From Nocardioides mangrovi (GTDB lineage Bacteria > Actinomycetota > Actinomycetes > Propionibacteriales > Nocardioidaceae): 64,000 bases of DNA. Location: NCBI RefSeq assembly GCF_020073815.1, contig NZ_JAIQZJ010000002.1, positions 124,001 through 188,000 of the forward strand, given 5' to 3'. The notes below the pieces were generated by a model, which did not search any database, had not been told where the DNA came from, and saw nothing but the letters and a program-made list of their open reading frames with translations. Positions 34,469-41,654 of this stretch are shown here, one piece after another. The position numbers were made by a program, and so were the translations under genes. Positions within the stretch are counted from its first letter, which is position 1. Every line of letters begins with the position of its first letter.

Positions 34469-34993
34469 TCACCCCGGCGGCGAAACGGTGTAGCGGGCGC
34501 AGAGGAACTCCCGGTTGCGGCCCAGCTCCTCCAGGCTCAGCTCGAGCCGACGGGGCAGGAGCGGCGCTCCCCCGCCCAGCACGACGGGGGCGTACTGCAC
34601 CCACACCTCGTCGAGCAGGCCGGCGTCGGCGAACTGCCCCACCAGGTCGCCGCCGCCCATCAGCCAGATGTTCTTGCCCGCGGCGGCCCCGGTCATCGCC
34701 GCATGGACCCGGCGTACGTCGTCGGTGGTGAAGGTGACGCCGTCCTGGGGCGCGAGGTCGCGGTGGGTGAAGACCCAGGTCGGGAGCGAGGCGTCCCACT
34801 GGTCGCCCTCCTGGTCGAGCACCCACTGGTACGTCGTCGCGCCGACCGCGCCGGCGCCGACCTCGGCCCGGAAGCCCCCGAAGCTCATCAGGCCCTCCGG
34901 GTCGATGTCCCTGCTGAGCAGCCAGTCGAGGGAGTTGTCCGGGTCGGCGATGAAGCCGTCGAGGGAGCTCGCGGTGTAGTAGATCGTGGTCAT
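34469..34993 (-). CDS. Dihydrofolate reductase family protein (RibD C-terminal type)
   Basis: 174 residues: MTTIYYTASSLDGFIADPD, GATTYQWVLDQ, WVFTHRDLAPQDGVTF, KNIWLMGGGDLVGQFADAGLLDE and LGGGAPLLPR, the NADPH-binding fold of the DHFR/RibD-C family. Real substrate is unknown; relatives are often labelled deaminase-reductase. The ATG overlaps the stop of the upstream AraC/DinB gene (ATGA), so both are coupled and probably act together. Confidence 0.9.
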   Translation of the reverse strand: MTTIYYTASSLDGFIADPDNSLDWLLSRDIDPEGLMSFGGFRAEVGAGAVGATTYQWVLDQEGDQWDASLPTWVFTHRDLAPQDGVTFTTDDVRRVHAAMTGAAAGKNIWLMGGGDLVGQFADAGLLDEVWVQYAPVVLGGGAPLLPRRLELSLEELGRNREFLCARYTVSPPG

Positions 34994-35901
34994 CCGGCTT
35001 CTCCATCCTGTCGGTCGTTCTGGCGGCGCAGCCAGTTGATCGGGTCGCCCTCGTCCACCTCGACGCCGAGGCCGCGCAGCATCGCGCGGACGCCGAGGCG
35101 GCGGTGGGCGGAGTAGGTCAGCACGTGGGCGACGATGCTGCCGAGCACGAAGCTCTCGGGCGGCTCGCAGAGCGCATCGACGATGCGGTCCTCCCACCCG
35201 CCGCGGCGCTCGACGTCGCGGACCATCTCCAGCCAGCGCGCCGCGGCCACGTCGTGACGCTGCAGCAGCGTGCCGGGGTCGTCGGCGGCCTCGGCCGGGA
35301 AGTCCTCGCCGAGGATCGCGGCGAGCCACACCTCGAGGGTGAGGACGAGGCGCTCGAGCACCCGGGCGACGCTGGCCTCGTCGCCCTCCCAGGTCAGCAG
35401 CGCCGGGCCGGCGTCGCGCCGGTAGTCCTCGTCGCTGAGCTGCTTGGCCTGCTCGAGGAGGTAGCGGGTGTCGTCGAGGTCGTGGTGGACCAGGAGGTCC
35501 AGCGGCTGGGTCATCGTCTGCTCCCCGGTGTGCACCCACAGCGACATGGGCGGGTGGAAGTGGATGCCGTTGGGCGCGGGCAGCCAGTGGCTTCCCGTCA
35601 GGGGCTCGCTGGGCGGGCCGCCGTACGCGCGGGCGTAGGCGCGGGCGAAGCCCTCGACCGACTCGTAGCCGGCCGCGAACGCCGCGTCGGTCACCGAGGT
35701 GCCGCGGCGAAGCTGCCAGGCGGCCCGCTCCAGCATCACCCGCCGGCGCATCGCCACCGGCGGCTCGCCGGCGCCTGCGGTGAGCTGGCGGGAGAAGTGG
35801 TACGGCGAGGCGAACGCGCCGCCGGCCATCTCCGCGAGGCTGCCGTGCTGCTCGTCGAGCACCGCGTCGAGGAGCTCGCGGAGACGGTCGCGCTCGGTCA
35901 T
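34990..35901 (-). CDS. AraC-type HTH fused to a DinB-like domain
   Basis: 303 residues. The N-terminus is an AraC helix-turn-helix pair (LAEMAGGAFASPYHFSRQL and VTDAAFAAGYESVEGFARAYARAYG). The rest (about 130-300) is a four-helix DinB-like domain with HHDLDDTRYLLEQAKQLSDED, VLERLVLTLEVWLAAI, and a histidine-rich last helix (IVAHVLTYSAHRR). HTH-first AraC-DinB fusions probably sense a small ligand. It is the first gene of a pair with the DHFR-like reductase. CAGACT lies 6 bases before the ATG. Confidence 0.88.
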   Translation of the reverse strand: MTERDRLRELLDAVLDEQHGSLAEMAGGAFASPYHFSRQLTAGAGEPPVAMRRRVMLERAAWQLRRGTSVTDAAFAAGYESVEGFARAYARAYGGPPSEPLTGSHWLPAPNGIHFHPPMSLWVHTGEQTMTQPLDLLVHHDLDDTRYLLEQAKQLSDEDYRRDAGPALLTWEGDEASVARVLERLVLTLEVWLAAILGEDFPAEAADDPGTLLQRHDVAAARWLEMVRDVERRGGWEDRIVDALCEPPESFVLGSIVAHVLTYSAHRRLGVRAMLRGLGVEVDEGDPINWLRRQNDRQDGEAG

Positions 35902-35917
35902 GGACCCAGTCTGGTGG

Positions 35918-36859
35918 TCAGGGGCCGGTCGCTGCTTGACCGATCTTGCTCACCTCGGCGACCGCCCGGTCGGCGAGGTCGGGGTCGTCGTACCGGAGCC
36001 AGACGACGCGCGGGTCCTTGCGGAACCACGAGTCCTGGCGGCGCGCGAAGCGTCGGGTGGCGAAGACGGTCCGGTCGCGTGCCTCGACGTAGGTGAGCTC
36101 GCCGCGGAGGTGCGCGATCACCTCGCGGTAGCCGATGGCGGTCGGGGCGGTGCGGCCCTCGGCCAACCCTTCGTCGAGGAGCCGCTCGACCTCGTCGACG
36201 AAGCCGGCGCCGAACATCGCGTCCACGCGCTCCTCGATGCGGACGTCGAGGGTCGGCCGGTCGATGTCGACGCCGAGCTGGATGGTCCGCGGGTCGGCGT
36301 AGTCCAGCGTGGGCAGGGAGGCCGTGAAGGGCCGGCCGGTGATCTCGACGACCTCGAGGGCGCGGACGATCCGGCGGCCGTTCTCGACCAGGATCCGGTC
36401 GGCGGCCTCGGGGTCGACCTGACGGAGGCGCTCGTGGAGGACGGCGCTGCCGACCTCGTCGAGCTCCGCCTCCAGCCGGGCGCGGACGGCCTCGTCGGTG
36501 CCGGGGAACTCGAAGCGGTCGACGATCGCGCGGGTGTAGAGCGCGCTGCCGCCGACGAGGACCGGGGTGCGCCCGGCCCCGCGGATGGTCCCGATCTCGG
36601 CGCGCGCCCAGCCCTGGAACTCCGCGACCGTCGCGGGGTCGCGGACGCCGAGGGTGTCCAGGAGGTGGTGCGGGATGCCGCGGCGCTCGGCGACCGGGAG
36701 CTTCGCCGTACCGATGTCCATGCCGCGGTAGACCTGCATCGCGTCGGTGTTGACCACCTCGCCGTCGAGGCGCTCGGCGAGGTCGAGCGACAGCCCGGTC
36801 TTGCCGGAGGCGGTGGCGCCGACGACGGCCACGATCGGCGGGGTTGAGGTGGTCGGCAT
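35918..36859 (-). CDS. miaA: tRNA dimethylallyltransferase
   Basis: 313 residues. It adds the isopentenyl group to A37 of tRNAs reading UNN codons; MiaB then methylthiolates that base. Marks: VVGATASGKTGLSLDLAERL (P-loop), VVNTDAMQVYRGMDIGTAK, HHLLDTLGVRDPATVAEFQ, VLVGGSALYTRAIVD and the C-terminal ATRRFARRQDSWFRKDPRV. CACACT lies 6 bases before the ATG and overlaps the -10 of the divergent acidic-protein operon. miaB is about 5 kb away, so the usual miaB-miaA pairing is broken here by inserted genes. Confidence 0.97.
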   Translation of the reverse strand: MPTTSTPPIVAVVGATASGKTGLSLDLAERLDGEVVNTDAMQVYRGMDIGTAKLPVAERRGIPHHLLDTLGVRDPATVAEFQGWARAEIGTIRGAGRTPVLVGGSALYTRAIVDRFEFPGTDEAVRARLEAELDEVGSAVLHERLRQVDPEAADRILVENGRRIVRALEVVEITGRPFTASLPTLDYADPRTIQLGVDIDRPTLDVRIEERVDAMFGAGFVDEVERLLDEGLAEGRTAPTAIGYREVIAHLRGELTYVEARDRTVFATRRFARRQDSWFRKDPRVVWLRYDDPDLADRAVAEVSKIGQAATGP

Positions 36860-36864
36860 GTGGT

Positions 36865-36871
36865 TAGTGTG
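36865..36871. promoter_or_regulatory. Overlapping divergent -10 elements of miaA and the acidic-protein operon
   Basis: Plus-strand TAGTGT (36865-36870), 7 bases before the ATG of the small acidic gene, and minus-strand CACACT (36871-36866), 6 bases before the miaA ATG, share five bases. The 18-bp gap between the two start codons leaves no room for other promoters. Confidence 0.45.
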
Positions 36872-36877
36872 GCAAGC

Positions 36878-37060
36878 ATGACCGCACCCGTGCCCGAGGA
36901 GAACGACGAGCCGACCGCCACCGACGGCGAGCAGACCCCGCCGGGCGAGCACGACAGCGAGCTGCCCGGCGCCGGCGACCGCACGACGTCCGCCGAGGAG
37001 CAGGAGGAGAATGCGGAGACGTCGCTCGACGAGCCGTCCGACGGCTCTGGAGGTGAGTGA
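36878..37060 (+). CDS. Small acidic hypothetical protein, 60 aa
   Basis: 60 residues, 19 of them Asp or Glu, with no hydrophobic core, cysteine or known motif; probably disordered. It starts MTAPVPEENDEPTATDGEQ. It is the first of five closely spaced genes, four of them similar in character, ending at the repeat array near 38.2 kb. The start is supported by TAGTGT 7 bases upstream. Confidence 0.65.
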   Translation: MTAPVPEENDEPTATDGEQTPPGEHDSELPGAGDRTTSAEEQEENAETSLDEPSDGSGGE

Positions 37061-37061
37061 G

Positions 37062-37205
37062 ATGAGCGAGTTCGACTTCCACGAGGATCCGCTGCCAGAG
37101 GAGGAGGAGTCCCCCGTCTCCGAGGACACCGGCACCGTCTACGGCGAGCAGGGCGAGGCGGAGCTGACCCCCCACGACGTCGAGGACCCGGAGGACGACG
37201 CGTGA
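37062..37205 (+). CDS. Small acidic hypothetical protein, 47 aa
   Basis: 47 residues, 19 acidic, starting MSEFDFHEDPLPEEEESP and ending VEDPEDDA. No known family. GGAGGTGAGTGAG precedes the ATG, which lies one base after the previous stop. The end overlaps the NUDIX gene start (GTGA). The coupling is good evidence that it is translated in spite of its size. Confidence 0.65.
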   Translation: MSEFDFHEDPLPEEEESPVSEDTGTVYGEQGEAELTPHDVEDPEDDA

Positions 37206-37675
37206 CGGGAGATCCCACGCACGGCCGCTTCGTGGTCGTGCCGGCGTCGTACGTCTTCCTGCTGCGCGACGGCGCCACCGGCGCCGAGGTGCTGCTGCAG
37301 CTGCGCCAGAACACCGGCTACATGGACGACCACTGGGCCGCGGCCGCGGCGGGTCACGTCGAGCAGGGCGAGACGGCGTACGACGCCGCGCACCGCGAGG
37401 CCCGCGAGGAGATCGGCGTGTCCGACCTCGACCTGACCTTCGTGACCGCGATGCAGCGCACCCGCGGCGGGGAGCCGATCGACGAGCGGATCGACTTCTT
37501 CTTCACCGCGCGGTCGTGGTCCGGCGAGCCGCGGATCGTGGAGCCCGAGAAGGCCGCCGAGCTGCGGTGGTGCCCCCTCGCGGAGCTGCCCGACCCGGTC
37601 GTCCCGCACGAGCGGTCCGTGTTGGAGGCGCTGCGAGCGGGTACGACGACGGCGTACTCCACCTTCGGATTCTGA
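37202..37675 (+). CDS. NUDIX hydrolase
   Basis: 157 residues. The Nudix box is GHVEQGETAYDAAHREAREEIGV (positions about 50-72), with all Gly, Glu and Arg residues present. Flanks: VVVPASYVFLLRDGATGAEVLLQLRQNTGYMDDHW and IDERIDFFFTARSW. It cleaves a nucleoside diphosphate linked to another group, perhaps a damaged nucleotide or a dinucleotide. Start GTG overlaps the preceding stop. Sits in the middle of the acidic small-protein operon. Confidence 0.93.
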   Translation: MTGDPTHGRFVVVPASYVFLLRDGATGAEVLLQLRQNTGYMDDHWAAAAAGHVEQGETAYDAAHREAREEIGVSDLDLTFVTAMQRTRGGEPIDERIDFFFTARSWSGEPRIVEPEKAAELRWCPLAELPDPVVPHERSVLEALRAGTTTAYSTFGF

Positions 37676-37686
37676 ACGGAGCGCCC

Positions 37687-37950
37687 ATGCCTGACCTCGG
37701 CAAGATGCCCGAACCCGAGATCGAGCCCGGCGAGCCGCCGGCCGGTGGCCCCGACGCGCCGCCCGAGGACCCGGAGTCCGGCGGCGCGATCCCCGATCCG
37801 CCCCTGGCGGACAACCCGGCGATCGCGGAGAAGGTCCCCGACCCGGTCCTGAAGGAGGTCGGCGAGGCCGAGGACACCTCCACCAAGGCCACCCGCGACG
37901 AGAGCGGCACCGAGGCCGACGGCGAGCCGGACAAGGAGTCCCCGGCATGA
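37687..37950 (+). CDS. Acidic, proline-rich hypothetical protein, 87 aa
   Basis: 87 residues, 24 acidic and many prolines, starting MPDLGKMPEPEIEPGEPPAGG. Predicted disordered; no domain recognised. A GGAGCGCCC stretch precedes the ATG, 11 bases after the NUDIX stop. Its end overlaps the next gene by ATGA. Confidence 0.65.
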   Translation: MPDLGKMPEPEIEPGEPPAGGPDAPPEDPESGGAIPDPPLADNPAIAEKVPDPVLKEVGEAEDTSTKATRDESGTEADGEPDKESPA

Positions 37951-38183
37951 GTGGACTCAACCCGGAGAAGAACCCCGAGGAGGAGTTGCGCGCCTCCAAT
38001 TCGAACCAGCACGGGGACGACGGCACCCGCGACGTGTCCGAGCACGAGCGCGACCCCGACGAGGAGACCCTCCCCGAGCAGTCCGTCGGCAACCCGGAGG
38101 ACAACCCGGACGGCGTCCCGCCGAAGGCGGGCTACCCCAGCAAGGATCCGCGCTCGCAGGACCACCCGTACCGCACGGACTAG
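37947..38183 (+). CDS. Acidic hypothetical protein, 78 aa
   Basis: 78 residues, 20 acidic, rich in Asn and Pro, starting MSGLNPEKNPEEELRASNS and ending QDHPYRTD. No family recognised. Last gene of the acidic operon, overlapping the previous stop. The hairpin repeat array begins about 10 bases after its stop. Confidence 0.65.
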   Translation: MSGLNPEKNPEEELRASNSNQHGDDGTRDVSEHERDPDEETLPEQSVGNPEDNPDGVPPKAGYPSKDPRSQDHPYRTD

Positions 38184-38193
38184 CTTCCGCGCT

Positions 38194-38227
38194 GGTCGAC
38201 GTGCGAAGACGCCCTGGCGCCTGAGCC
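38194..38227 (+). repeat. Hairpin repeat, degenerate copy R0
   Basis: GGTCGACGTGCGAAGAC followed by GCCCTGGCGCCTGAGCC; it matches the first 34 bases of R1 with several changes and lacks the closing CTCG-AACC end. Confidence 0.6.
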
Positions 38228-38235
38228 ACTCCGCT

Positions 38236-38277
38236 GGTTGAGGTGCGAAGGCGCTGTGGCGCCTGAGCCTCGCAACC
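38236..38277 (+). repeat. Hairpin repeat, copy R1 (subtype with GGCGCC core)
   Basis: 42 bases, from GGTTGAGGTGCGAAGGCG to GAGCCTCGCAACC. Ends GGTT/AACC and inner arms are complementary. The middle differs from R2/R3. Confidence 0.7.
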
Positions 38278-38397
38278 CGGTGAGCTGACCTTCGGCCTGC
38301 GGGAGGACACGGACTGCTCGCCGACAGGCAGCAACGGCGGGTACGGCGCGCTTCGGGTCGACGTCGCCTCCCGGATTTCCGGTGATCTCGGCACGGT
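38278..38397 (+). repeat. 120-bp spacer of the tandem module, copy 1
   Basis: Between R1 and R2. About 95% identical to the next spacer (6 differences in 116 aligned bases). Contains small dyads GTGTCCTCCCGCAGG-like on the minus strand and TGCT-CGCC-GACA-GGC-AGCA. Confidence 0.7.
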
Positions 38398-38437
38398 GGT
38401 TGAGGTGCGAGGAGCGCCAGCGACGAGCCTCGAAACC
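38398..38437 (+). repeat. Hairpin repeat, copy R2
   Basis: 40 bases from GGTTGAGGTGCGAGGAGCGC to GACGAGCCTCGAAACC; identical to R3. CGAGG pairs with CCTCG and GGTT with AACC, an imperfect hairpin. Confidence 0.8.
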
Positions 38438-38557
38438 CGGCGAGCTGACCTTCGTCCTGCGGGAGGACACGGACTGCTCGCCGACAGGCAGCAAAGGCGG
38501 GTACGGCGCGCTTCGGGTCGGCGTCGCCTCCCGGGTTTCCGGTGGTCTCGGCACGGT
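38438..38557 (+). repeat. 120-bp spacer of the tandem module, copy 2
   Basis: Second copy of the spacer; with R2 it defines a 160-bp direct-repeat period. Confidence 0.7.
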
Positions 38558-38597
38558 GGTTGAGGTGCGAGGAGCGCCAGCGACGAGCCTCGAAACC
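38558..38597 (+). repeat. Hairpin repeat, copy R3 (left bracket of the HNH gene)
   Basis: Identical to R2. It is the last copy before the HNH gene, whose start is 128 bp away. The right-hand copy beyond the gene is in opposite orientation with one base changed. Confidence 0.8.
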
Positions 38598-38725
38598 CCG
38601 GCAAGCCAACCACGGCCCGATGTCCGGAACACGGCTCGGGATCGTGACCATCCTGTGACCCAGAGCCCTGTGAATACGGGGGTTCTGAGCATCTCAGTGT
38701 CGGTGGCCAGTGCTTGAGTTGAGGC
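38598..38725 (+). other. Upstream region of the HNH gene
   Basis: 128 bp without a gene. It holds a small dyad CTGAG-CAT-CTCAG (38685-38697) and GTGTCGGTGGC (38697-38707), which recurs at 38756-38766 inside the HNH gene. I see no convincing -10/-35 pair. Confidence 0.35.
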
Positions 38726-39988
38726 ATGGCAACAAGCGCGACTCCCACCCACCGAGTGTCGGTGGCGATCGCGCACGCCAGTGCTGATCTGACCTCGATC
38801 GCCGACGCTCCGGTCTGGTCGATGAGCGACACCGAGGCAGCCAGTGCACTCGTCGAGCTTCAGTCACTGAAGGCGCAGGTCGCCGAGCTCGAGGCCCGGG
38901 TCGCGCGGCACGCCGACGACCAAAACGTCGGGCAGGACCGCGGTGCGTCCTCGACCGCGGTGTGGCTGGCCAACCAGACCCGGACCACCCGCGCCGCAGC
39001 CCACGCGATCGTGAAGCTCGGCAAGGACCTGCACGCCCACCCGTACACCCGTCGCGCGCTCGCGGCCGGGGTGATCGGTCGCGACCAGGCCCGGGTGATC
39101 CTGCGGTGGGTCGACACCCTCCCCGACGAGACCACCGCCGAGCAGAGGGTCAAGGCGGAGCAGCACCTCCTCGACCTCGCGGCCGAGCACGACGCGAAAG
39201 CGTTGGACCGGCTCGGGCGGCGGTTGTGGGAGGTGATCGACCCCGACGGCGCCGACGCCCGCGAGGCCGAGATCCTTGAACGCCAAGAGGCCGAGGCGCT
39301 GCGGTCGATGTACCTGAAGGTCTGGGACGACGGCGAAGGGTCGACCTGTGGGTCGTTCAAGATGCCGCAGCTCGGCGGCGCCGCGTTGCGGAAGATCCTG
39401 GCCGCGGTGATGGCTGCCAAGCACCAGAACGCCACCAAGGGCGCCGGCACCGGCCACCTCGCCGCTGTCCGGACCGGTCCCGAGGCTCAGGGGCAGGCGT
39501 TCTACGAGCTCCTCATGCGGTTCCCGAAGAACAAGCTCCCCAAGCTCGGCGGCCTCAACGCCACCCTCCTCGTGACGATCTCCGAAGAGTCGCTGATGGG
39601 GCGGCTCGAGCAGGCCGGGACCATCCTCGACACCGGCGACCGCATCTCCTCCGCCCTCGCGAGGCAGCTGGCCTGCGAGGCCGGGATCCTCCCCGTCGTC
39701 CTCAACGGCAAGTCCGAAGTACTGGACCTGGGCCGCGAGCAGCGGCTCCACTCCCAGGCCCAACGGATCGCGATCACGCTCCGCCAGCACGGCCAGTGCG
39801 CGACCGAGGGCTGCGACCGGACGACCGGCCTCCACGCCCACCACATCCGGGAATGGTCGAAAGGTGGCCGCACCGACCTCGCCAACGCCATCGGGCTCTG
39901 CCACTGGCACCACATGCGTGCCCACGACAACGCGTACGGCATGAGCCGCGGCCCGAAGGGATCAGTCAGCTTCCACCGGCGCGAATAG
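38726..39988 (+). CDS. DUF222 domain HNH endonuclease (13E12-type family)
   Basis: 420 residues. Residues about 30-320 form the helical DUF222 region (VELQSLKAQVAELEARVARHADD, TRTTRAAAHAIVKLGKDL, ALAAGVIGRDQARVILRWVD). The C-terminus is an HNH nuclease with zinc-type cysteines and histidines: CATEGCDRTTGLHAHHIREW, then GGRTDLANAIGLCHWHHMRAHD. The catalytic His pair, Asn and final His are all there, so it is probably active. The family is multicopy in actinobacteria and includes the mycobacterial 13E12 repeat proteins; its biological role is unsettled. GAGGC precedes the ATG very closely. It is bracketed by oppositely oriented hairpin repeats, which suggests mobility or a self-maintaining element. 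Confidence 0.92.
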   Translation: MATSATPTHRVSVAIAHASADLTSIADAPVWSMSDTEAASALVELQSLKAQVAELEARVARHADDQNVGQDRGASSTAVWLANQTRTTRAAAHAIVKLGKDLHAHPYTRRALAAGVIGRDQARVILRWVDTLPDETTAEQRVKAEQHLLDLAAEHDAKALDRLGRRLWEVIDPDGADAREAEILERQEAEALRSMYLKVWDDGEGSTCGSFKMPQLGGAALRKILAAVMAAKHQNATKGAGTGHLAAVRTGPEAQGQAFYELLMRFPKNKLPKLGGLNATLLVTISEESLMGRLEQAGTILDTGDRISSALARQLACEAGILPVVLNGKSEVLDLGREQRLHSQAQRIAITLRQHGQCATEGCDRTTGLHAHHIREWSKGGRTDLANAIGLCHWHHMRAHDNAYGMSRGPKGSVSFHRRE

Positions 39989-40042
39989 GCCGACCCGGGA
40001 CACGCTCACACCTTTCCCCGGACGCCGACTCCCGGCTCCCCG

Positions 40043-40082
40043 GGTTTCGAGGCTCGTCGCTGACGCTCCTCGCACCTCAACC
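40043..40082 (-). repeat. Hairpin repeat, inverted copy on the right of the HNH gene
   Basis: Starts GGTTTCGAGGCTCGTCGC and ends CCTCGCACCTCAACC. Its reverse complement equals R2/R3 at 39 of 40 positions. It begins 55 bases after the HNH stop. Confidence 0.85.
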
Positions 40083-40114
40083 AGCGGGAAGCCCGCGCGC
40101 CCCGACCACAGGTC

Positions 40115-40138
40115 GGCGTCCTCCGGCGGGAGGACGCC
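40115..40138 (-). terminator. Hairpin terminator of the secreted-protein gene
   Basis: GGCGTCCTCC / GGAGGACGCC, a 10-bp perfect stem with loop GGCG, 13 bases beyond the stop of the minus-strand gene. Confidence 0.75.
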
Positions 40139-40150
40139 CGACCCGGTCCG

Positions 40151-40825
40151 TCAGGGGCAGCTGACGGCGGCGATGTCGGTGGCGAGCAGGCGCTTGCCGG
40201 CGGCTCGGACGTCGACGTGGGTGGAGCGGCCGGTGGGGACGGTCAGGTAGTAGTTGCTCGACGACGCGGGGCGGACGGTGAACGAGGCGGTGGAGTCGCC
40301 GTACGACGAGGCGACGGCGTAGGCGACCTTCTCGTCGGTGGTGTCCCGGTTGTCGAGGACGATCTGGGCGACCGAGTCGGAGCCCTGGCAGGAGACGCCG
40401 CCGAGGGACGCCTTCGGCGCGACGCGGGCGACGTAGCAGGAGTCGAGGGCGCGGACGGTCGCGGAGAGCCGCAGGTCCTCGCGGCCCATCTCGGGGACAC
40501 GGACCCGCACCGAGACGGTGGTCCGCTGCGGGACCGAGACGGTGACCCGCTTCTTGGCGGCGGCCGGGACCCAGACGTAGACGACGGGGTCGGCGTCGTG
40601 GTCGCCGTTGCGGACGACCTTGAACTGCGCGCGGTGCGCGGACCGCGAGTTGTCGAGGACGATCCGGCGCTGGGTGACGCCGACGCGGGCGTCCTTGGTG
40701 CAGGTGCGGTGGCCGGACATGTGGGCGCGGGCGTCGTACCCGGTCGCCGCGGTCGACGCACCGGCGGTGGTGAGCAGGGTGGCGACGGCGCCGAGGACGA
40801 CGGTCGCGATGGCGAGCTTGCGCAT
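40151..40825 (-). CDS. Hypothetical secreted beta-rich protein
   Basis: 224 residues. A Sec signal peptide (KLAIATVVLGAVATLLTTAGASTAA) is followed by two similar Ig-like halves of about 90 residues. Both carry RIVLDN or QIVLDN and a valine-rich strand pattern (VSVPQRTTVSVRVRVPE; YLTVPTGRSTHVDVRA), suggesting an internal duplication. Four cysteines (C..CTKD, DSCYV, VSCQG, VSCP) could form two disulfides. No enzyme motif; perhaps a surface or matrix protein. GGAAGGAACCC lies before the ATG. Confidence 0.75.
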   Translation of the reverse strand: MRKLAIATVVLGAVATLLTTAGASTAATGYDARAHMSGHRTCTKDARVGVTQRRIVLDNSRSAHRAQFKVVRNGDHDADPVVYVWVPAAAKKRVTVSVPQRTTVSVRVRVPEMGREDLRLSATVRALDSCYVARVAPKASLGGVSCQGSDSVAQIVLDNRDTTDEKVAYAVASSYGDSTASFTVRPASSSNYYLTVPTGRSTHVDVRAAGKRLLATDIAAVSCP

Positions 40826-40922
40826 GAGGGTGGGTTCCTTCCCGAGAGGACGTGACGGGAGAAGACCCTCCGTTGAGACGGCATGGCCGATCAAGGCGCC
40901 CGCGAGCGCCTGTGGATAGAGG

Positions 40923-41654
40923 TCAGCGCAGGCGCGTGACGTCGAGCTCCGTCTCGACCGCGGTGCCGTCCGGGCCGGCCTCCACGAAGTACGCCGCGGC
41001 GCCGTCCTTCTCGGTGAACGCCTCGACCATCTTGGTGCCCCGGTAGAGCACGCCGGCGCCGTCGTCGGTGGCGTAGCCGGACGGCAGCGTGCCGTCGGCG
41101 ATCAGCGACTGGAAGAGCGGTCGGCGCTGCTCCTCGGAGTCGTAGTGCACCCCGTTGGAGAAGGGCAGCAGGCCGAGGCCGTTGGTGATCGGCCGCAGGT
41201 CCGGGCCGAAGGAGTCGGTGGTGCCGCCGACGTGCCAGCAGATCGAGCCGGCCGAGACGCCGGTCAGCACCACGCCGGCCTCCCACGCCGCCCGCATGGC
41301 GTCGTCGACGCCGTGCAGCCGCCACATCGCGAGCAGCCCGGCGACGCTGCCGCCCCACACCCACACGACGTCCTGGTCGAGCAGGTGGGCGGTGACGTCC
41401 TCGACGTTCGGCATCGTGAAGAGCTGCAGGTGCGAGGCGTGGAAGCCCTTGTCCTGAGCGGCGTTGTAGAAGTCGCGGTAGAGCCCGGCGTCGTCGCCGC
41501 ACGCCGTGCCGAGGAAGGTCACCTTGGGCGCCCGGCCGGTGACGCCGGCGAGCTCGACGGCGTGGTCGGTCAGCGGTCCGACGCCCCAGCGGAGGCGGTC
41601 GTGCGGCGCCCAGCCACCGGACGTCGCGAGGATGGTCGGTGCGTCAGCGGGCAC
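40923..41654 (-). CDS. Peptidase E-like protein (family S51)
   Basis: 243 residues of the class-I glutamine-amidotransferase-like fold. The nucleophile elbow is [15 protein letters not shown] (serine about residue 137). [19 protein letters not shown] and [19 protein letters not shown] give the rest of the S51 pattern. Family members cleave Asp-X dipeptides or act on cyanophycin. GTG start lies inside the end of miaB, an 11-base overlap, so translation is probably coupled to miaB. Confidence 0.88.
   Translation of the reverse strand: MPADAPTILATSGGWAPHDRLRWGVGPLTDHAVELAGVTGRAPKVTFLGTACGDDAGLYRDFYNAAQDKGFHASHLQLFTMPNVEDVTAHLLDQDVVWVWGGSVAGLLAMWRLHGVDDAMRAAWEAGVVLTGVSAGSICWHVGGTTDSFGPDLRPITNGLGLLPFSNGVHYDSEEQRRPLFQSLIADGTLPSGYATDDGAGVLYRGTKMVEAFTEKDGAAAYFVEAGPDGTAVETELDVTRLR

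Noticed and set aside
38194..38597. CRISPR array
   Set aside because: The repeats are hairpins at 160-bp spacing with near-identical spacers and no cas genes nearby, the opposite of CRISPR spacers.
38697..38766. 11-bp direct repeat GTGTCGGTGGC before and inside the HNH gene as an autoregulatory site
   Set aside because: Short and GC-rich enough to arise by chance; no dyad or spacing logic supports it.
37957..38832. Minus-strand reading frames with repeated peptides across the hairpin array
   Set aside because: The peptide repetition only mirrors the 160-bp DNA repeat; no start signals, and the frames extend antisense into real genes on both sides.
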